This document shows, piece by piece, positions 15,432-25,400 of a stretch of 64,000 nt of DNA. The stretch is from the NCBI RefSeq assembly GCF_030409215.1, contig NZ_JAUFPL010000028.1:62001-126000 (forward strand), read 5' to 3'. Within the stretch, counting starts at the first letter, position 1. Each line of letters begins with the position of its first letter. Position numbers and translations under genes: made by a program. This DNA comes from Halomonas ramblicola (lineage in GTDB: Bacteria > Pseudomonadota > Gammaproteobacteria > Pseudomonadales > Halomonadaceae). The notes under the pieces were generated by a model. It was not told the origin of the DNA. It made no database searches and saw nothing but the letters and a program-made list of their open reading frames with translations.

Positions 15432-17198
15432 TCAGAACCCCCACACCAGCGGGATCAACCCCACGGCGGTGATGCCGACGAGCAGGCTCAGCGGAGCGCC
15501 GAGGCGCAGGTAGTCCGTAAAGCGATAACCGCCGGGGCCCAGCACCATCAGGTTGGTCTGGTAGCCCAGCGGGGTCATGAAGCTGGCCGAGGCGGCGAAC
15601 ATGATGGCGATGGTGAAGGGCATGAAGCTGACGCCGAGCTGCTCGGCCACCGCCACGGCGATGGGGAACATCAGCACCGCGGCGGCGTTGTTGGTGATCA
15701 GTTCGGTGAACACCACCGTCATCAGGTAGACCAGCGCCAGGGCCGCCCAGGGGGCCAGGCCGTCGATCAGCAGCAGCCACTGGGCGATCTGGGCGGCGGC
15801 GCCGGTCTTGGTCATGGCCGCGCCCAGGGCGAAGGAGGCGGCGATGACGATCAACACCGAGAGGTCCACGTAGCGGCGCGCCTTGCTGGCCGGCACGCAG
15901 CGCGTCACCAGCATGGCGCCCCCGGCCAGCAGCGCCGCTTCCAGGATCGACAGCAGCCCGCTGGCGCTGGCCGCGACCATGCCCGCGAGCACCCCCAGGG
16001 CGATGGGGGCCTTGCGGAAGTCCGGCGGCGTGGAGTCGTTGAGGCCGCTGACCAGCAGGAAGTCCTTGCGGTAGCGGTACTGGTCGACGAAGTCCTGGGC
16101 GGTTTCCAGCAGCAGGGTGTCGCCCACCTGCAGGCGGATGTCGCCCAGCTTGCCCGGCAGGCGCTTGCCGTGGCGGGAGATCGACAGGATCACCGCCTGG
16201 TAGCGCGAGCGGAAGCGCGACTCGCGCACCGTCTGGTTAAGACCGGCGAAGTCCGGGCCGATCACCGCTTCCACCAGGCAGCGCCGGTGATGGGCGATGT
16301 CCAGCTTGTGCACGTCGCCGCCGGCGGGGCGCAGCCCATGGATGCGACGCAGTTCCCGGGCGCATTCCGGGGCACCGATGAACACCAGGATGTCGCTTTC
16401 CTGGAGTTCGGTGTCCGGCGGCACGGCGGTCAGCAGCTTGCCGTGGCGCTCGATGTCGGCCAGATAGCCATGGCTCAGGCTGCGCAGGCCGGCATCGGCG
16501 ATGGTCTTGCCGACCAGCGGCCCCTTGGCGTCGACGACGACCTCCACGGCATACTCGCGGGCCTGCTCGAGCTGCTCCAGGGCCCCCTGGCGATCCGGCA
16601 GCAGGCGATCGGCGAACAGGTAGAGGAAGACGCCGCCGACCAGCACCAGCGGCACCCCGACCCAGGCCAGCGAGAACATGGCCAGCTCGACGCCCTGCTC
16701 GCTCTGCAGCAGGCCGTTGACCACCAGGTTGGTGCTGGTGCCGATCAGGGTGCAGGTGCCACCGAGGATGGCGGCGTAGCTCAGCGGCAGCAGCAGCTTC
16801 GAGGGCGGCAGCTTGAGCCGTGACGCCCACTCCTGGATGGCGGGGATGAACATCGCCACCACGGTGGTGTTGTTCATAAAGGCGCTGAGGCCGGATGCGG
16901 GCAACAGCACCCTCAACTGCGCCTGGCGCAGGCGCCGCGGCTGCCCGAGCAGGCGATGGGCCAGCCACTGGACGGCGCCCGTTTCCTTCAGCCCGGCCGC
17001 CACCACGTAGAGCGTGGCGATGGTCATCACGCCGGGATTGGAGAAGCCCACCAGCGCCTGTGCCGGGGCCAGGATGCCGCTGATGACCAGGAAGGCCAGC
17101 GCGCCCATCAAAACCACGTCCGGCGCCAACCGGGTCGCTGCCAGCGTGGCCAGGGTGAGCACGATGGTCAGCAGGGTCAGGATGGCAGCGGGGTCCAT
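15432..17198 (-). CDS. SLC13-family permease with two RCK-C domains, probable sulfate transporter
   Basis: 588 residues from the ATG at 17198, with AAGGAAC 4 bases upstream; a start 51 codons further up is not supported. About a dozen hydrophobic segments are split by a ~220-residue soluble region with two TrkA-C-like domains (EYAVEVVVDAKGPLVGKTIA; VGDTLLLETAQDFVDQYRY). The transporter halves carry SAFMNNTTVVAMFIP, GTSTNLVVNGLLQ, and near the end TELITNNAAAVLMFPIA and GYQTNLMVLGPGGY, the duplicated SLC13 motif. Family members with RCK-C domains include sulfate uptake systems. Its position next to cysQ and the CysD/CysNC genes supports sulfate as substrate, but this is inference. Confidence 0.85.
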   Translation of the reverse strand: MDPAAILTLLTIVLTLATLAATRLAPDVVLMGALAFLVISGILAPAQALVGFSNPGVMTIATLYVVAAGLKETGAVQWLAHRLLGQPRRLRQAQLRVLLPASGLSAFMNNTTVVAMFIPAIQEWASRLKLPPSKLLLPLSYAAILGGTCTLIGTSTNLVVNGLLQSEQGVELAMFSLAWVGVPLVLVGGVFLYLFADRLLPDRQGALEQLEQAREYAVEVVVDAKGPLVGKTIADAGLRSLSHGYLADIERHGKLLTAVPPDTELQESDILVFIGAPECARELRRIHGLRPAGGDVHKLDIAHHRRCLVEAVIGPDFAGLNQTVRESRFRSRYQAVILSISRHGKRLPGKLGDIRLQVGDTLLLETAQDFVDQYRYRKDFLLVSGLNDSTPPDFRKAPIALGVLAGMVAASASGLLSILEAALLAGGAMLVTRCVPASKARRYVDLSVLIVIAASFALGAAMTKTGAAAQIAQWLLLIDGLAPWAALALVYLMTVVFTELITNNAAAVLMFPIAVAVAEQLGVSFMPFTIAIMFAASASFMTPLGYQTNLMVLGPGGYRFTDYLRLGAPLSLLVGITAVGLIPLVWGF

Positions 17199-17574
17199 GA
17201 CGTTCCTTGTGATGGCGCTATTCGGGCACGCTACCGCCCGGGGATTGTCCCGGGCGTTTTCCCGTGCCCTGAAGGTAAACGTGGAGGTGTCCGTGCCGGC
17301 GTCCTGGCCGCCGGGCCCGCTCGAGGCCCGCGCGACCGCTATCCGGGCCATTTTCTCAGGGCGCTTATCTTACGCGAGAGAAGCCGGTGGCTCCATGCAC
17401 GCCATGACTCTCGCTGTAGCATTTAACAAAAACTAAGGATACTTGGACTTCCATGGAAACAGTACCCATGAAGCAGCCCAACCAGGCGCCGAGTCCGATG
17501 ACCACCACCGTTCCGATATTGCGGAGCACCTCCCTCACCGGTCAGCCGCAAGCGAGCCGAACTCACTGGCGAGA

Positions 17575-18018
17575 CTAGCCGGGCAGGCGCGCCACCCAGG
17601 CATCGGTGGCCTCGCGAAGCAGGCCGTGCACCCACGCGAAGGTGTCGCGGTCCTTGCGGTAGGGATCGGGGATGTCGCATCCCTTGCCGCCGGCGAGCCA
17701 CTTGCCGAGCAGCATGGTCTTGCCCATGGCTTCCGGGGACAGTTCGGCGATGGCATGCCGCTGGCGTTCGCTCATCACCAGGATCAGCTGCGCCTGCTGG
17801 ATCATCTGGCGCGTGACCTGGCGCGCCGTGTGGCCGGCGACCTCCAGGCCATCGGCTTCGGCGATTTCTCGTGCCGTGGGGTCGACGCCCTGCCCCTCCA
17901 GGGCTCCCAGGCCGGCGGATTCGACTCGCAGGCCGGGGATGGCCCGGCGCAGCATGGCCTCGGCCACGGGGCTACGACAGACATTACCGATACACACCAC
18001 CAGGACGCGTTCGAACAT
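17575..18018 (-). CDS. low-molecular-weight protein tyrosine phosphatase (Wzb/Etp type)
   Basis: 147 residues from the ATG at 18018. The P-loop VVCIGNVCRSPVAEAML contains CxxxxxRS and the general acid lies in DIPDPYRKDRDTF. In capsule and exopolysaccharide systems such phosphatases act on a Wzc-type tyrosine kinase. No kinase or export genes lie beside it here, so its partner must be elsewhere, and a general role cannot be excluded. The gap 17199-17574 that follows contains no gene I can support. Confidence 0.88.
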   Translation of the reverse strand: MFERVLVVCIGNVCRSPVAEAMLRRAIPGLRVESAGLGALEGQGVDPTAREIAEADGLEVAGHTARQVTRQMIQQAQLILVMSERQRHAIAELSPEAMGKTMLLGKWLAGGKGCDIPDPYRKDRDTFAWVHGLLREATDAWVARLPG

Positions 18019-18116
18019 AGGACGATGACCACCTGCAGCTTCATTCCGATGCCAACCAGCATAGTGTGACCCCATCGGATCAACCTCGTAGTGCCGTGGC
18101 AAGCATGTCGCTTTTT

Positions 18117-18134
18117 TATTAGTATTAACTAATA
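18117..18134. promoter_or_regulatory. 7-bp inverted repeat upstream of the GGDEF/EAL gene
   Basis: TATTAGT and ACTAATA flank ATTA. It lies 64 bases before the start of the sensor gene and within an AT-rich patch between two divergent genes. It could be an operator; there is no direct evidence. Confidence 0.3.
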
Positions 18135-18197
18135 CTTGCTTCGGCACAACAGCCTTTCTGCTATAACTGACAATCATATCTCCCCTGAGGTGAACGG

Positions 18198-20429
18198 ATG
18201 CACCCTCCGCTCCACCGCCCCCTCGCCGCCGGCGCGCTGCTGGCCTTGGGTCTGGCCTGTCTGCCCGTGGCGGCGCAGGAGGAGCCACTGCGCGTGGGGG
18301 TCTATCACAACCCGCCGAAGATCCTGCTGGAGGAAGACGGCGGCCTGGGCGGTATCTTCGGCGATATCGCTGAGGCCCTGGCCGAGGCGGAGGGCTGGGA
18401 GCTGGAGGCGGTAGAGTGCAGCTGGCAGGCCTGCCTGGAAGCCCTGGAGGCGGGGGAACTCGACCTGATGCCCGATGTGGCCTGGACGGACGAGCGTAGC
18501 GAACACCTGGCCTTCCACGCCGAGCCGGTGCTGCACAGCTGGTCGCAGCTCTACCATGCCCCGCAGTACCCCGTGGAGGGGATTACAGCCCTGGATGGCC
18601 GGCGCGTCGCCGTGCTGGAGGGCTCCACCCAGCAGCGCTATCTCGACCAACTGCTGCGCAGCTTCGGCGTCGAGGCGGAGCTGGTCGTCTCCCAGGAGTT
18701 CGAGGAGGGCTTCGCGGCCGTGCAGCAGGGCGCCGCCGATGCGGTGGTGAGCAACCACCTGTTCGGTGGCTGGCAGGCGCCCCGCTATGGTCTGGTGGCC
18801 AGCCACATCATGTTCGATCCCTCACGGTTGTTCTTCGCCGCGACGCCAGGGCGTCACGAGGCACTGCTCGAGCGCATCGACGAGCGGCTGCTGGCCTGGA
18901 AGGTCGACCAGGACTCCCCCTATCACGCCGCCTTGGAGCGCTGGCGCTACGGCGACGAGGCGGCGGACGAGCTGCCCGGCTGGCTCGGCTGGAGCCTGGG
19001 CGGGCTGGTCAGCCTGCTGGGGCTGGCGTTGCTGGCCAACCTGCTACTGCGCCGGCGGCTGAGCGATCACCTGGCCGCCATCCGCCAGGTCCGCGCGGAC
19101 AACCGCCGCCTGTCCCTCTACGACTCCCTCACCGGCCTGCCCAACCGCCGCCACCTGCTGAATCACCTGCGCCGGCGGCGGGAGGCCGGCCAGGATCCGC
19201 GAAGCTACTCGGCCCTGCTGCTGATCGACCTGGATCGCTTCAAGCGCATCAACGATACCCGCAGTCACCATGACGGCGACCGGCTGCTGTACCGCGTGGC
19301 CGAGCAGCTCGAAGCCACGCTCGACGAGTCGGCCCTGCTGCTGGCCCACCTGGGGGCCGACGAGTTCGCCCTGCTGATCGACGGCCTGGGCCCGCGCCCC
19401 GACCTGGCCGCCCAGCGGGTGGAGCGCCTGGGCGAGCGGCTGCTGTCGGTAATCGTCGCTGCCCAGCCGCCCGAGATGGCCGAGCTGGGCATCACCGGCA
19501 GCATCGGCGTGACCCTGTTCGACGGCGAGTCACCCGATCCCGACACCGCCCTGCAGCAGGCCGACGTGGCCATCTCCCAGGCCAAGGTGGCGGGCGGCAA
19601 CTGCCTGCGTTTCTTCGATGGCGAGATCCAGGCGGCGGTGACCCGCCAGGTGCAGTTGGAGGCGGACCTGCGCCGGGCGCTGGAGCGCGACGAGCTGGTG
19701 CTGCACTACCAGCTGCAGGTCGACGCCCGGGGCCGGCTTTCGGGCCTCGAGGCGCTGCTTCGCTGGGCCCACCCCGAACAGGGCATGATCTCCCCCGCCG
19801 CCTTCATCCCCCTCGCCGAGGAGACCGGCCTGATCCTGCCCATCGGCCATTGGGTGCTGGAAAGCGCCTGCCGGCAACTGGCGGCCTGGGCCCGCGAGCC
19901 GGCGCTGGCCGACTACGCCATCTCGGTGAACGTCAGCGCCGTGCAGTTTCGCGAGGAGGCCTTCGTCGAGCAGCTCCACGAGGTGCTGGCCACCACCGGC
20001 GCCCCACCCCACCGGCTGATGCTGGAGGTCACCGAATCGCTGCTGATGGACGACCCCGAACGCGTCAGCCATCGCCTCACCCGGCTGCGCGACCTGGGCG
20101 TGCGGCTCGCCCTGGACGACTTCGGCACCGGCTACTCCTCGCTCAACTACCTCAAGCGCCTGAGCCTGCACGAACTCAAGATCGACGCCAGCTTCGTCGC
20201 CGGCATCCCCGACGACCCCGCCGACATGGCCATCGTCGACACCACCCTCACCCTGGCCAACCGCCTCGGCCTGGAAGTCACCGCCGAAGGCGTGGAAACC
20301 GCCGAACAACACCGCTGGCTCCGCGAGCGCGGCTGCCAACGCTTCCAGGGCTACCACTTCGGCCGCCCCATGCCGCTGGCCGAGCTGACACCGCTGCTCG
20401 AGCAGCAAACCAGCTCGCTGGAGGAATAA
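18198..20429 (+). CDS. periplasmic SBP_bac_3 sensor with GADEF and EAL domains (c-di-GMP signalling)
   Basis: 743 residues with GAGGTGAAC upstream of the ATG. A signal peptide (cleavage near AAQEE, residue 26) precedes a solute-binding domain of the amino-acid type (~30-250: LRVGVYHNPPKILLEEDGG, GELDLMPDVAWTDERSE). A membrane helix spans ~262-284. The GGDEF domain starts with DSLTGLPNRRH, but the active loop reads GADEF (386-390), NDTRSHHDGD replaces the usual NDxxGHxxGD, and no RxxD inhibitory site is present. The EAL domain (~480-735) keeps EALLRW, NVSAVQF, EVTESLLM and DDFGTGYSSLNYLK. It is therefore probably a ligand-responsive c-di-GMP phosphodiesterase with a weakened cyclase domain. 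Confidence 0.9.
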   Translation: MHPPLHRPLAAGALLALGLACLPVAAQEEPLRVGVYHNPPKILLEEDGGLGGIFGDIAEALAEAEGWELEAVECSWQACLEALEAGELDLMPDVAWTDERSEHLAFHAEPVLHSWSQLYHAPQYPVEGITALDGRRVAVLEGSTQQRYLDQLLRSFGVEAELVVSQEFEEGFAAVQQGAADAVVSNHLFGGWQAPRYGLVASHIMFDPSRLFFAATPGRHEALLERIDERLLAWKVDQDSPYHAALERWRYGDEAADELPGWLGWSLGGLVSLLGLALLANLLLRRRLSDHLAAIRQVRADNRRLSLYDSLTGLPNRRHLLNHLRRRREAGQDPRSYSALLLIDLDRFKRINDTRSHHDGDRLLYRVAEQLEATLDESALLLAHLGADEFALLIDGLGPRPDLAAQRVERLGERLLSVIVAAQPPEMAELGITGSIGVTLFDGESPDPDTALQQADVAISQAKVAGGNCLRFFDGEIQAAVTRQVQLEADLRRALERDELVLHYQLQVDARGRLSGLEALLRWAHPEQGMISPAAFIPLAEETGLILPIGHWVLESACRQLAAWAREPALADYAISVNVSAVQFREEAFVEQLHEVLATTGAPPHRLMLEVTESLLMDDPERVSHRLTRLRDLGVRLALDDFGTGYSSLNYLKRLSLHELKIDASFVAGIPDDPADMAIVDTTLTLANRLGLEVTAEGVETAEQHRWLRERGCQRFQGYHFGRPMPLAELTPLLEQQTSSLEE

Positions 20430-20473
20430 TGGCTGGGGTTTACAGGAATCCGCCGGGCACCTTCGGCACCGAA

Positions 20474-20610
20474 ATGTAGGAGGCCAACTCGTTGGGCGAT
20501 GGAGGCCGCAGGCCTCCCGGCGGTGGCCACCGAAGGGCGGGCAACCCCACCGGGCGACTGGCGGCGCCAATCGCGCAGCGGAGTCGAGGCGTCGAACCGT
20601 GCCCTCCTAC
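20474..20610. repeat. REP-like element with inverted ends
   Basis: Starts TGTAGGAGGCCAACTCGTTG and ends GTGCCCTCCTAC, the outer ends forming an inverted pair. The interior contains GC-rich palindromic pieces (GAGGCCGCAGGCCTC; GGCGGCGCC). It fills the convergent gap between the GGDEF/EAL gene and hipA. Confidence 0.85.
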
Positions 20611-20632
20611 GAAAAGCCAAGCTATCCGGCGA

Positions 20633-21925
20633 TCAGAGCAACTTCTTCACCTGCTGTCGCACCCCGTCAAGGATCGGCTCGCTGATATGCTCCGGAAACC
20701 CCCTTGGCAGGCAGGCCTCCACGAGATGCATCGCTTCATCAGACCGCTCAACGATATCATGAACGATCGCTGCCGCTCGCTCGGCAGAAAAGCCGACGTC
20801 GCTGGCCGTACTGCCGAAATGGCGCGAATCGATACGAGCCCAGTGATAGTGCCGGTTCTTGCCTTTCAGCGACATCGCCATTTTAGCCTTTTCCGGGGGC
20901 AAGCTGCCCTGGGCCATTAGCGGATACGCCGAGATGACATCATAGAGAGGGGCCATCCTGTAGGCCGACCCCGGCTCGATGAAGATACTGAAGTTCTTGG
21001 CATGCCCATCAATGGCCGCCAATAACCAAAACAGGATCTGGGCCTTGAAGAAGGCTTCCCGATCCAGCACGGCCTGTTGTGAACCGAGCAACAGGTGCAT
21101 TCCCTCCCGGATGCCAGGCCCACCATCACTCTCATACTTGAGCGATGGCGCCACCCCAAGCGCCTGGCAGAGGTCTTCCTGCGGCAAGCGCATCAGCCAG
21201 GTGCCATCCCGCGACCATCGGCGGTCGAACCTTTCCACCACCAGGACCCTCTGCTCCCCGAACTGAGCCAGCTCGGCATACGCAACGCGAAGTCCAAACG
21301 CCTCGAGGATCTTCAGGCACAACCACTCATTTTCGCTGCTTTGCCTCAGGTCGATATTGCTATGATCGAGAAATCCGATGGGAAGCTTGAATATATGGCT
21401 GGTGGGTGTACTGCCAAGCGGACGATGCCATGACGCCTGATACCAAAGCAGGGCCGTTTTCTCCTGGGCGCCAGCCAGGGAAATCCTGAAATCATTGTCC
21501 TCGCTCATCCCCAGCGGGGCATCCTGGTAACCGCTCAACAGCCTCTCGATGGCGTCATGCTGCAATGGCTCTGCCATCACGGTGTTCACATCAGGAACCG
21601 GCATCCCTTCCGGATATAGTTGTACGGCACCCACGCAATCACGGCCAATGGTGGCTAGCAGATCAAATGGGTGTCGGCTCGCCACCTGGAATCTCGCCTG
21701 CATCCGGCCACGTATCGCATCAGAGTCCGGCAGTAGGTTATCGAAGAAGTTATAGACGACTTCACCGCGATAAGGCGATGCGGAGAGAGGCAACGACAGT
21801 GAGATTGCCCGTGCACCAGGTCTATCGACCCATTCCATACGATATTGAAACGCCATGGCACCCGAGCGCTCAAGGCTCAACACACCCACATCAATACCGT
21901 TGAGCGCCACTGCAAGGTTAGCCAT
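20633..21925 (-). CDS. hipA: HipA-family serine/threonine kinase toxin
   Basis: 430 residues, 3 bases after hipB, with AGGAG inside the end of hipB. The N-terminal subdomain (LNGIDVGVLSLERSGAMAFQ; SLSLPLSASPYRG) and the kinase core are present: FRISLAGAQEKTALLW (P-loop with the autophosphorylated serine position), HIFKLPIGF, NEWLCLKILEAFGL, catalytic AAIDGHAKNFSIF (D-x-H-x-KN) and metal-binding PLYDVISAYP. HipA kinases phosphorylate targets such as glutamyl-tRNA synthetase and cause growth arrest. All catalytic residues look intact. Confidence 0.95.
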   Translation of the reverse strand: MANLAVALNGIDVGVLSLERSGAMAFQYRMEWVDRPGARAISLSLPLSASPYRGEVVYNFFDNLLPDSDAIRGRMQARFQVASRHPFDLLATIGRDCVGAVQLYPEGMPVPDVNTVMAEPLQHDAIERLLSGYQDAPLGMSEDNDFRISLAGAQEKTALLWYQASWHRPLGSTPTSHIFKLPIGFLDHSNIDLRQSSENEWLCLKILEAFGLRVAYAELAQFGEQRVLVVERFDRRWSRDGTWLMRLPQEDLCQALGVAPSLKYESDGGPGIREGMHLLLGSQQAVLDREAFFKAQILFWLLAAIDGHAKNFSIFIEPGSAYRMAPLYDVISAYPLMAQGSLPPEKAKMAMSLKGKNRHYHWARIDSRHFGSTASDVGFSAERAAAIVHDIVERSDEAMHLVEACLPRGFPEHISEPILDGVRQQVKKLL

Positions 21926-21928
21926 AGG

Positions 21929-22177
21929 CTACCACTCCTGGTCCCAACCCTCGCCTTGGTGTGGCTGGTTCCGTCCCGTCACGTGGAGTTCAAGGTCGAG
22001 GGCCGCCAGCAACTTGAACAGGGTCTCGAGACGGCTCCTCTCCGGATGGTTCTCGAACGCGGATACGGTCGCCTGCTTGATGCCAATCAGCTCGGCAGTG
22101 GTCTGCTGAGTCAACCTGTGCCGCTTCCTGGCATTCTTCAGGGACTGCGCCAGCATTTCCGGTGACGTGATCCTCAT
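21929..22177 (-). CDS. hipB: HipB-family XRE antitoxin and autorepressor
   Basis: 82 residues. The helix-turn-helix covers SLKNARKRHRLTQQTTAELIGIKQATVSAFEN, and the C-terminal tail ends in Trp (GWDQEW), as in HipB proteins whose tail has a C-terminal Trp. HipB blocks HipA and represses the operon. Three operators of exact HipB spacing lie immediately upstream, the nearest overlapping the ribosome binding site. The order hipB then hipA with a 3-base gap is standard. Confidence 0.95.
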   Translation of the reverse strand: MRITSPEMLAQSLKNARKRHRLTQQTTAELIGIKQATVSAFENHPERSRLETLFKLLAALDLELHVTGRNQPHQGEGWDQEW

Positions 22178-22180
22178 CTT

Positions 22181-22253
22181 TATCCCCTACGTCGGATTAG
22201 AGTCACTTTATACCCTACCGGGGATATTATCAAATTATCCTCTATCGGGGATA
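22181..22253. promoter_or_regulatory. three HipB operators, TATCC-N8-GGATA type
   Basis: Sites at 22181-22198 (TATCC, 8 bases, GGATT), 22209-22226 (TATAC, 8 bases, GGATA) and 22236-22253 (TATCC, 8 bases, GGATA, exact consensus). Start-to-start spacings are 28 and 27 bases. In hipB sense, the nearest operator's GGATA half lies within GGGGATAAAG just before the ATG, so it doubles as the Shine-Dalgarno. Confidence 0.9.
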
Positions 22254-22344
22254 AAGGTGCTCGCGCTGGACAATCTCGTGATCCAGGAACACTGCGAGTG
22301 CGCGGCCGCAGGCCTTCCCCGCGGCAGCCATCCCAGGCGCTGCC

Positions 22345-22421
22345 GACACCGCCGGGCGCCTGCGGCACCGAAATGTAGGAGGCCAGCTCTGCTGGGCGAT
22401 GGAGGCCGAAGGCCTCCACGA
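22345..22421. repeat. REP-like element fragment
   Basis: Contains GACACCGCCGGGCGCCTGCG, then TGTAGGAGGCCAGCTCTGCT and a GAGGCCGAAGGCCTC palindrome, all family pieces. It reaches the stop of the following minus-strand gene. Confidence 0.75.
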
Positions 22422-22423
22422 CC

Positions 22424-25400
22424 TCATGAGGTGGCGTCGACGGGCCTGGGCAGGGTGCGGTCGAGCAGGCTGTGCCAGCGGGTGAGGATGGGGGCGTCGC
22501 TGTGGTTGACCTCGGCCAGCAGGCGGCGGAATTCCTGGCGGGCCTGGCCGTCGCTGGAGTCGACGAGGGTGAGCCACAGCTCCAGGCCATTGATCTGCTG
22601 GTGCAGGTTGCCGTCGTCGCGGGCCTGGGCCAGGGCCTGTTCGGTCAGGGCGACGATCTCCTCGCGCGGGTGCTTGAGCTGGTGGCGCACCCGCGCCAGG
22701 TGCAGCGCCAACTCGGGCACGAACAGGGTGGTGCGCTCGCGGGCCAGCATCAGGGTCTGGTCGAGGTAGTCCTCGGCGCGGCCCGTCTCGCCCAGGGCGA
22801 TGCAGGCGTCCACGAACCACAGCGAGGGACGGCTAAAGGCGTCGCGGCCGGTGAGCTCGGCGAGTTCCTCCTGGGCCTGCTCGACCTGGACGAGGCCGCC
22901 GCGGTCGCCGGCCAGGGCGCGCTGCCAGCCCAATACCCCGCGGGCGGACATCTGCCAGCGGTGCAGGTCCGGCGTGCCGGTGAGCTCGAAGGCCCGCTCG
23001 GCGCGGGCGGCGGCCAGGTGCACATGGCCCAGCTGGCGATAGAGCGCCGCGGCGTAGAGCAGTGCCATGGCCAGGCTGCCGGGGTGGTTGATGCGCTCGG
23101 CCAGGCGGATGGCGGATTCCACATGTGTCTCGGCGCGGCGGTAGTCGCCGCGCAGGCACAGCGTCCAGCCCTGGAAGCAGGCCGCCGCCACCTGGGGATG
23201 GTCGGAGAACGGCAGCCACTCGATCATCATCGGCGACTCGAGCGGGGCGATCTCATCGAGGTGGTCGTAGGCCAGCGGGATGCGCCCGGCCCAGTACTCG
23301 CAGCTGGCCTGGGCGTATTCGGCCAGGCGCCGGTAGCGCGGGTCCTCCAGGCGCTCGGCCAGGCTCGCCAGCTTGGCGGCCAGGTGGAAGGCGTCGGCAT
23401 GGGCGTGGCGCTGGCTGCAGCCCACCCACAGGCCCCACTTGACCAGGAAGGCCTGGTCCAGGTCGACGCTCTCGCCCTCCTCGGAGAGCGCCTGGATCAG
23501 TTCGCGGGCGCGCACGAAGCTCTCGTGGGCGGTGGGCGAGCCGTGGCCCTCCAGGGCGTAGGCGGCCTGGCCGCGCACGGTCAGCAGGCTGATCTCGCGT
23601 TCGATCTGCCCGTCCACCTGGCGCAGGCTGACCAGGCCCAGGTCGGCCATCTTCAGGGCGGTGCGGTTGGCGCTGACCTTGAGCGCCTCGCGGGCGGCCA
23701 GCTCGTAGTAGCGGGCGCCGCGGGCGTACTGGCCGCTGCGCCGCAGGTGGGTGGCGAAGTCGCCGGGATGGCGGCTGATCCACACCGGGAAGCGCTCCTC
23801 GATGAGCGCTACCACCTGGCGGTGGATGGCCGTGCGCACGTCCCGCGGGCAGGCCAGGTAGGCGGCCTCCTGCAGCAGCTGGTGGGTGAACTGGTATTCG
23901 CGGCCGTCGTCGTCGCCCTCCACCGCTTCGATGATCTCCAGGCGACGCATCTGCTCCAGCGCCTTGCCGAGCCGCGGCGCCTCCCAGTCGCTGCATTCGG
24001 CGAGGAAGTCGTAGCGGAAGCGGCGCCCCAGCACCGCGGCCACGTGGGCCACCTCGCGGTCGCCGTCGAGCTGGTCGATGCGGCTGGCCAGCAGGCCGAG
24101 CAGGCCGTGGGGCAGCTCGTCGATGTGCACGCTGCGCCCCTCGCGGCGATCCATGTCGACCCGCCGGCAGATCTCCTGCAGGTAGAGCGGCACGCCGTCG
24201 CAGCGTTCGATGATCTGGCCGCGCAGCCGCGGGCTGAGGTGCAGGCGGTAGCGCCGCGACAGCTGCGAGAGCAGCCGCGAGGATTGCAGGGCATCGAGCC
24301 GGCCCAGCGCGATCTGCTGGTCCCAGTGCAGCTTGGCGGGCAGCGCCTCGCGGCCATGGTGGCTGGCCACCAGCATGAAGGCGCAGTTGATCGGCAGGCG
24401 CGCCTGCAGGCCGGCCAGCACCTTGAAGCTGGGCTCGTCGAGCCACTGCAGGTCGTCGATCATCAGCACCAGGGGGCGCCGGCCGGCGACCCGGGTGATC
24501 AGGCGCTGCAGCAGCCCCACCACCAGCTCCACGGCCTCGCCGCTCTGGCTGAGTTCGGTCACTTCGCGAGGCGCGCGGGCGCCCAGGGCCTCCTCGAGCA
24601 GTTGCTGGCGCGCCTCGCCGGGCGATTCCAGCTCCAGCTCGCTGCGCAGCTCGGCCAGGCGCTCGGTGGTGATCTCGGCCTCGAAGCGCCAGCGCAGCAG
24701 CTGGCGGGCCACGCCATAGGGCGCCTGCACCGAGAGCCGGGTGTTGGGCTGCCAGCAGATGGCGGCATCGCGGCTCTGTTCGAGTTGGCGGAAGCCGACC
24801 ATCAGCGCCGACTTGCCCATCCCGGAGGGACCGCGCACCAGCACGCTCTGGCGCAGGCCGATACCGGCCCGGGCCAGGGCGTCGCGGAGGGTGCGCAGCT
24901 GGCTCTCGCGCCCCACCAGGCTGGGCGGCAGGGCGTCGCGGCCGCCTTCGTTGGCCCCCAGGACGAGGGCCCGCAGGCGCACGCGGCCGTCGCTGGCCAC
25001 CAGCCGCGAGCTGAGTCGCGGCTGCAGGTCCAGGGCCGGCGGCATGTGCTGGCTGGCCTCCTGGGAGATCACCAGCTCGCTGCCCTCGGCGGCGTTCATC
25101 AATTCCAGCGAGCCCTGGGTGACCTGGCCCAGCGGGTCGACCAGGCGTCGCTCGGGCAGGTAGATCACCCGGCCGCTGTTGAGGCCGGCGGTCAGCTCGA
25201 CCCGGGGCGGCTCGCCCTCGCCGCTCCAGTGGCGGGCGCACTCCTCGGGGAGCATGCGCCGGCAGTGTTCGTAGAGGGCCACCAGCTCGGCCAACTGGTG
25301 GGCGGGACCGTGGGTACCGAAGCAGGCCAGGCCCAGGCCGCCGGTGGCGCCGGGCAGCCAGAAGCCGCCCAGGTGGTGGCACTGTTCCTCCAGCCAGTGC

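Noticed and set aside
17365..17538. 57-codon minus-strand frame with one hydrophobic segment after the tyrosine phosphatase gene
   Set aside because: GTG start without a convincing ribosome site and no recognised family; too little to call a gene, though a small membrane protein is not excluded.
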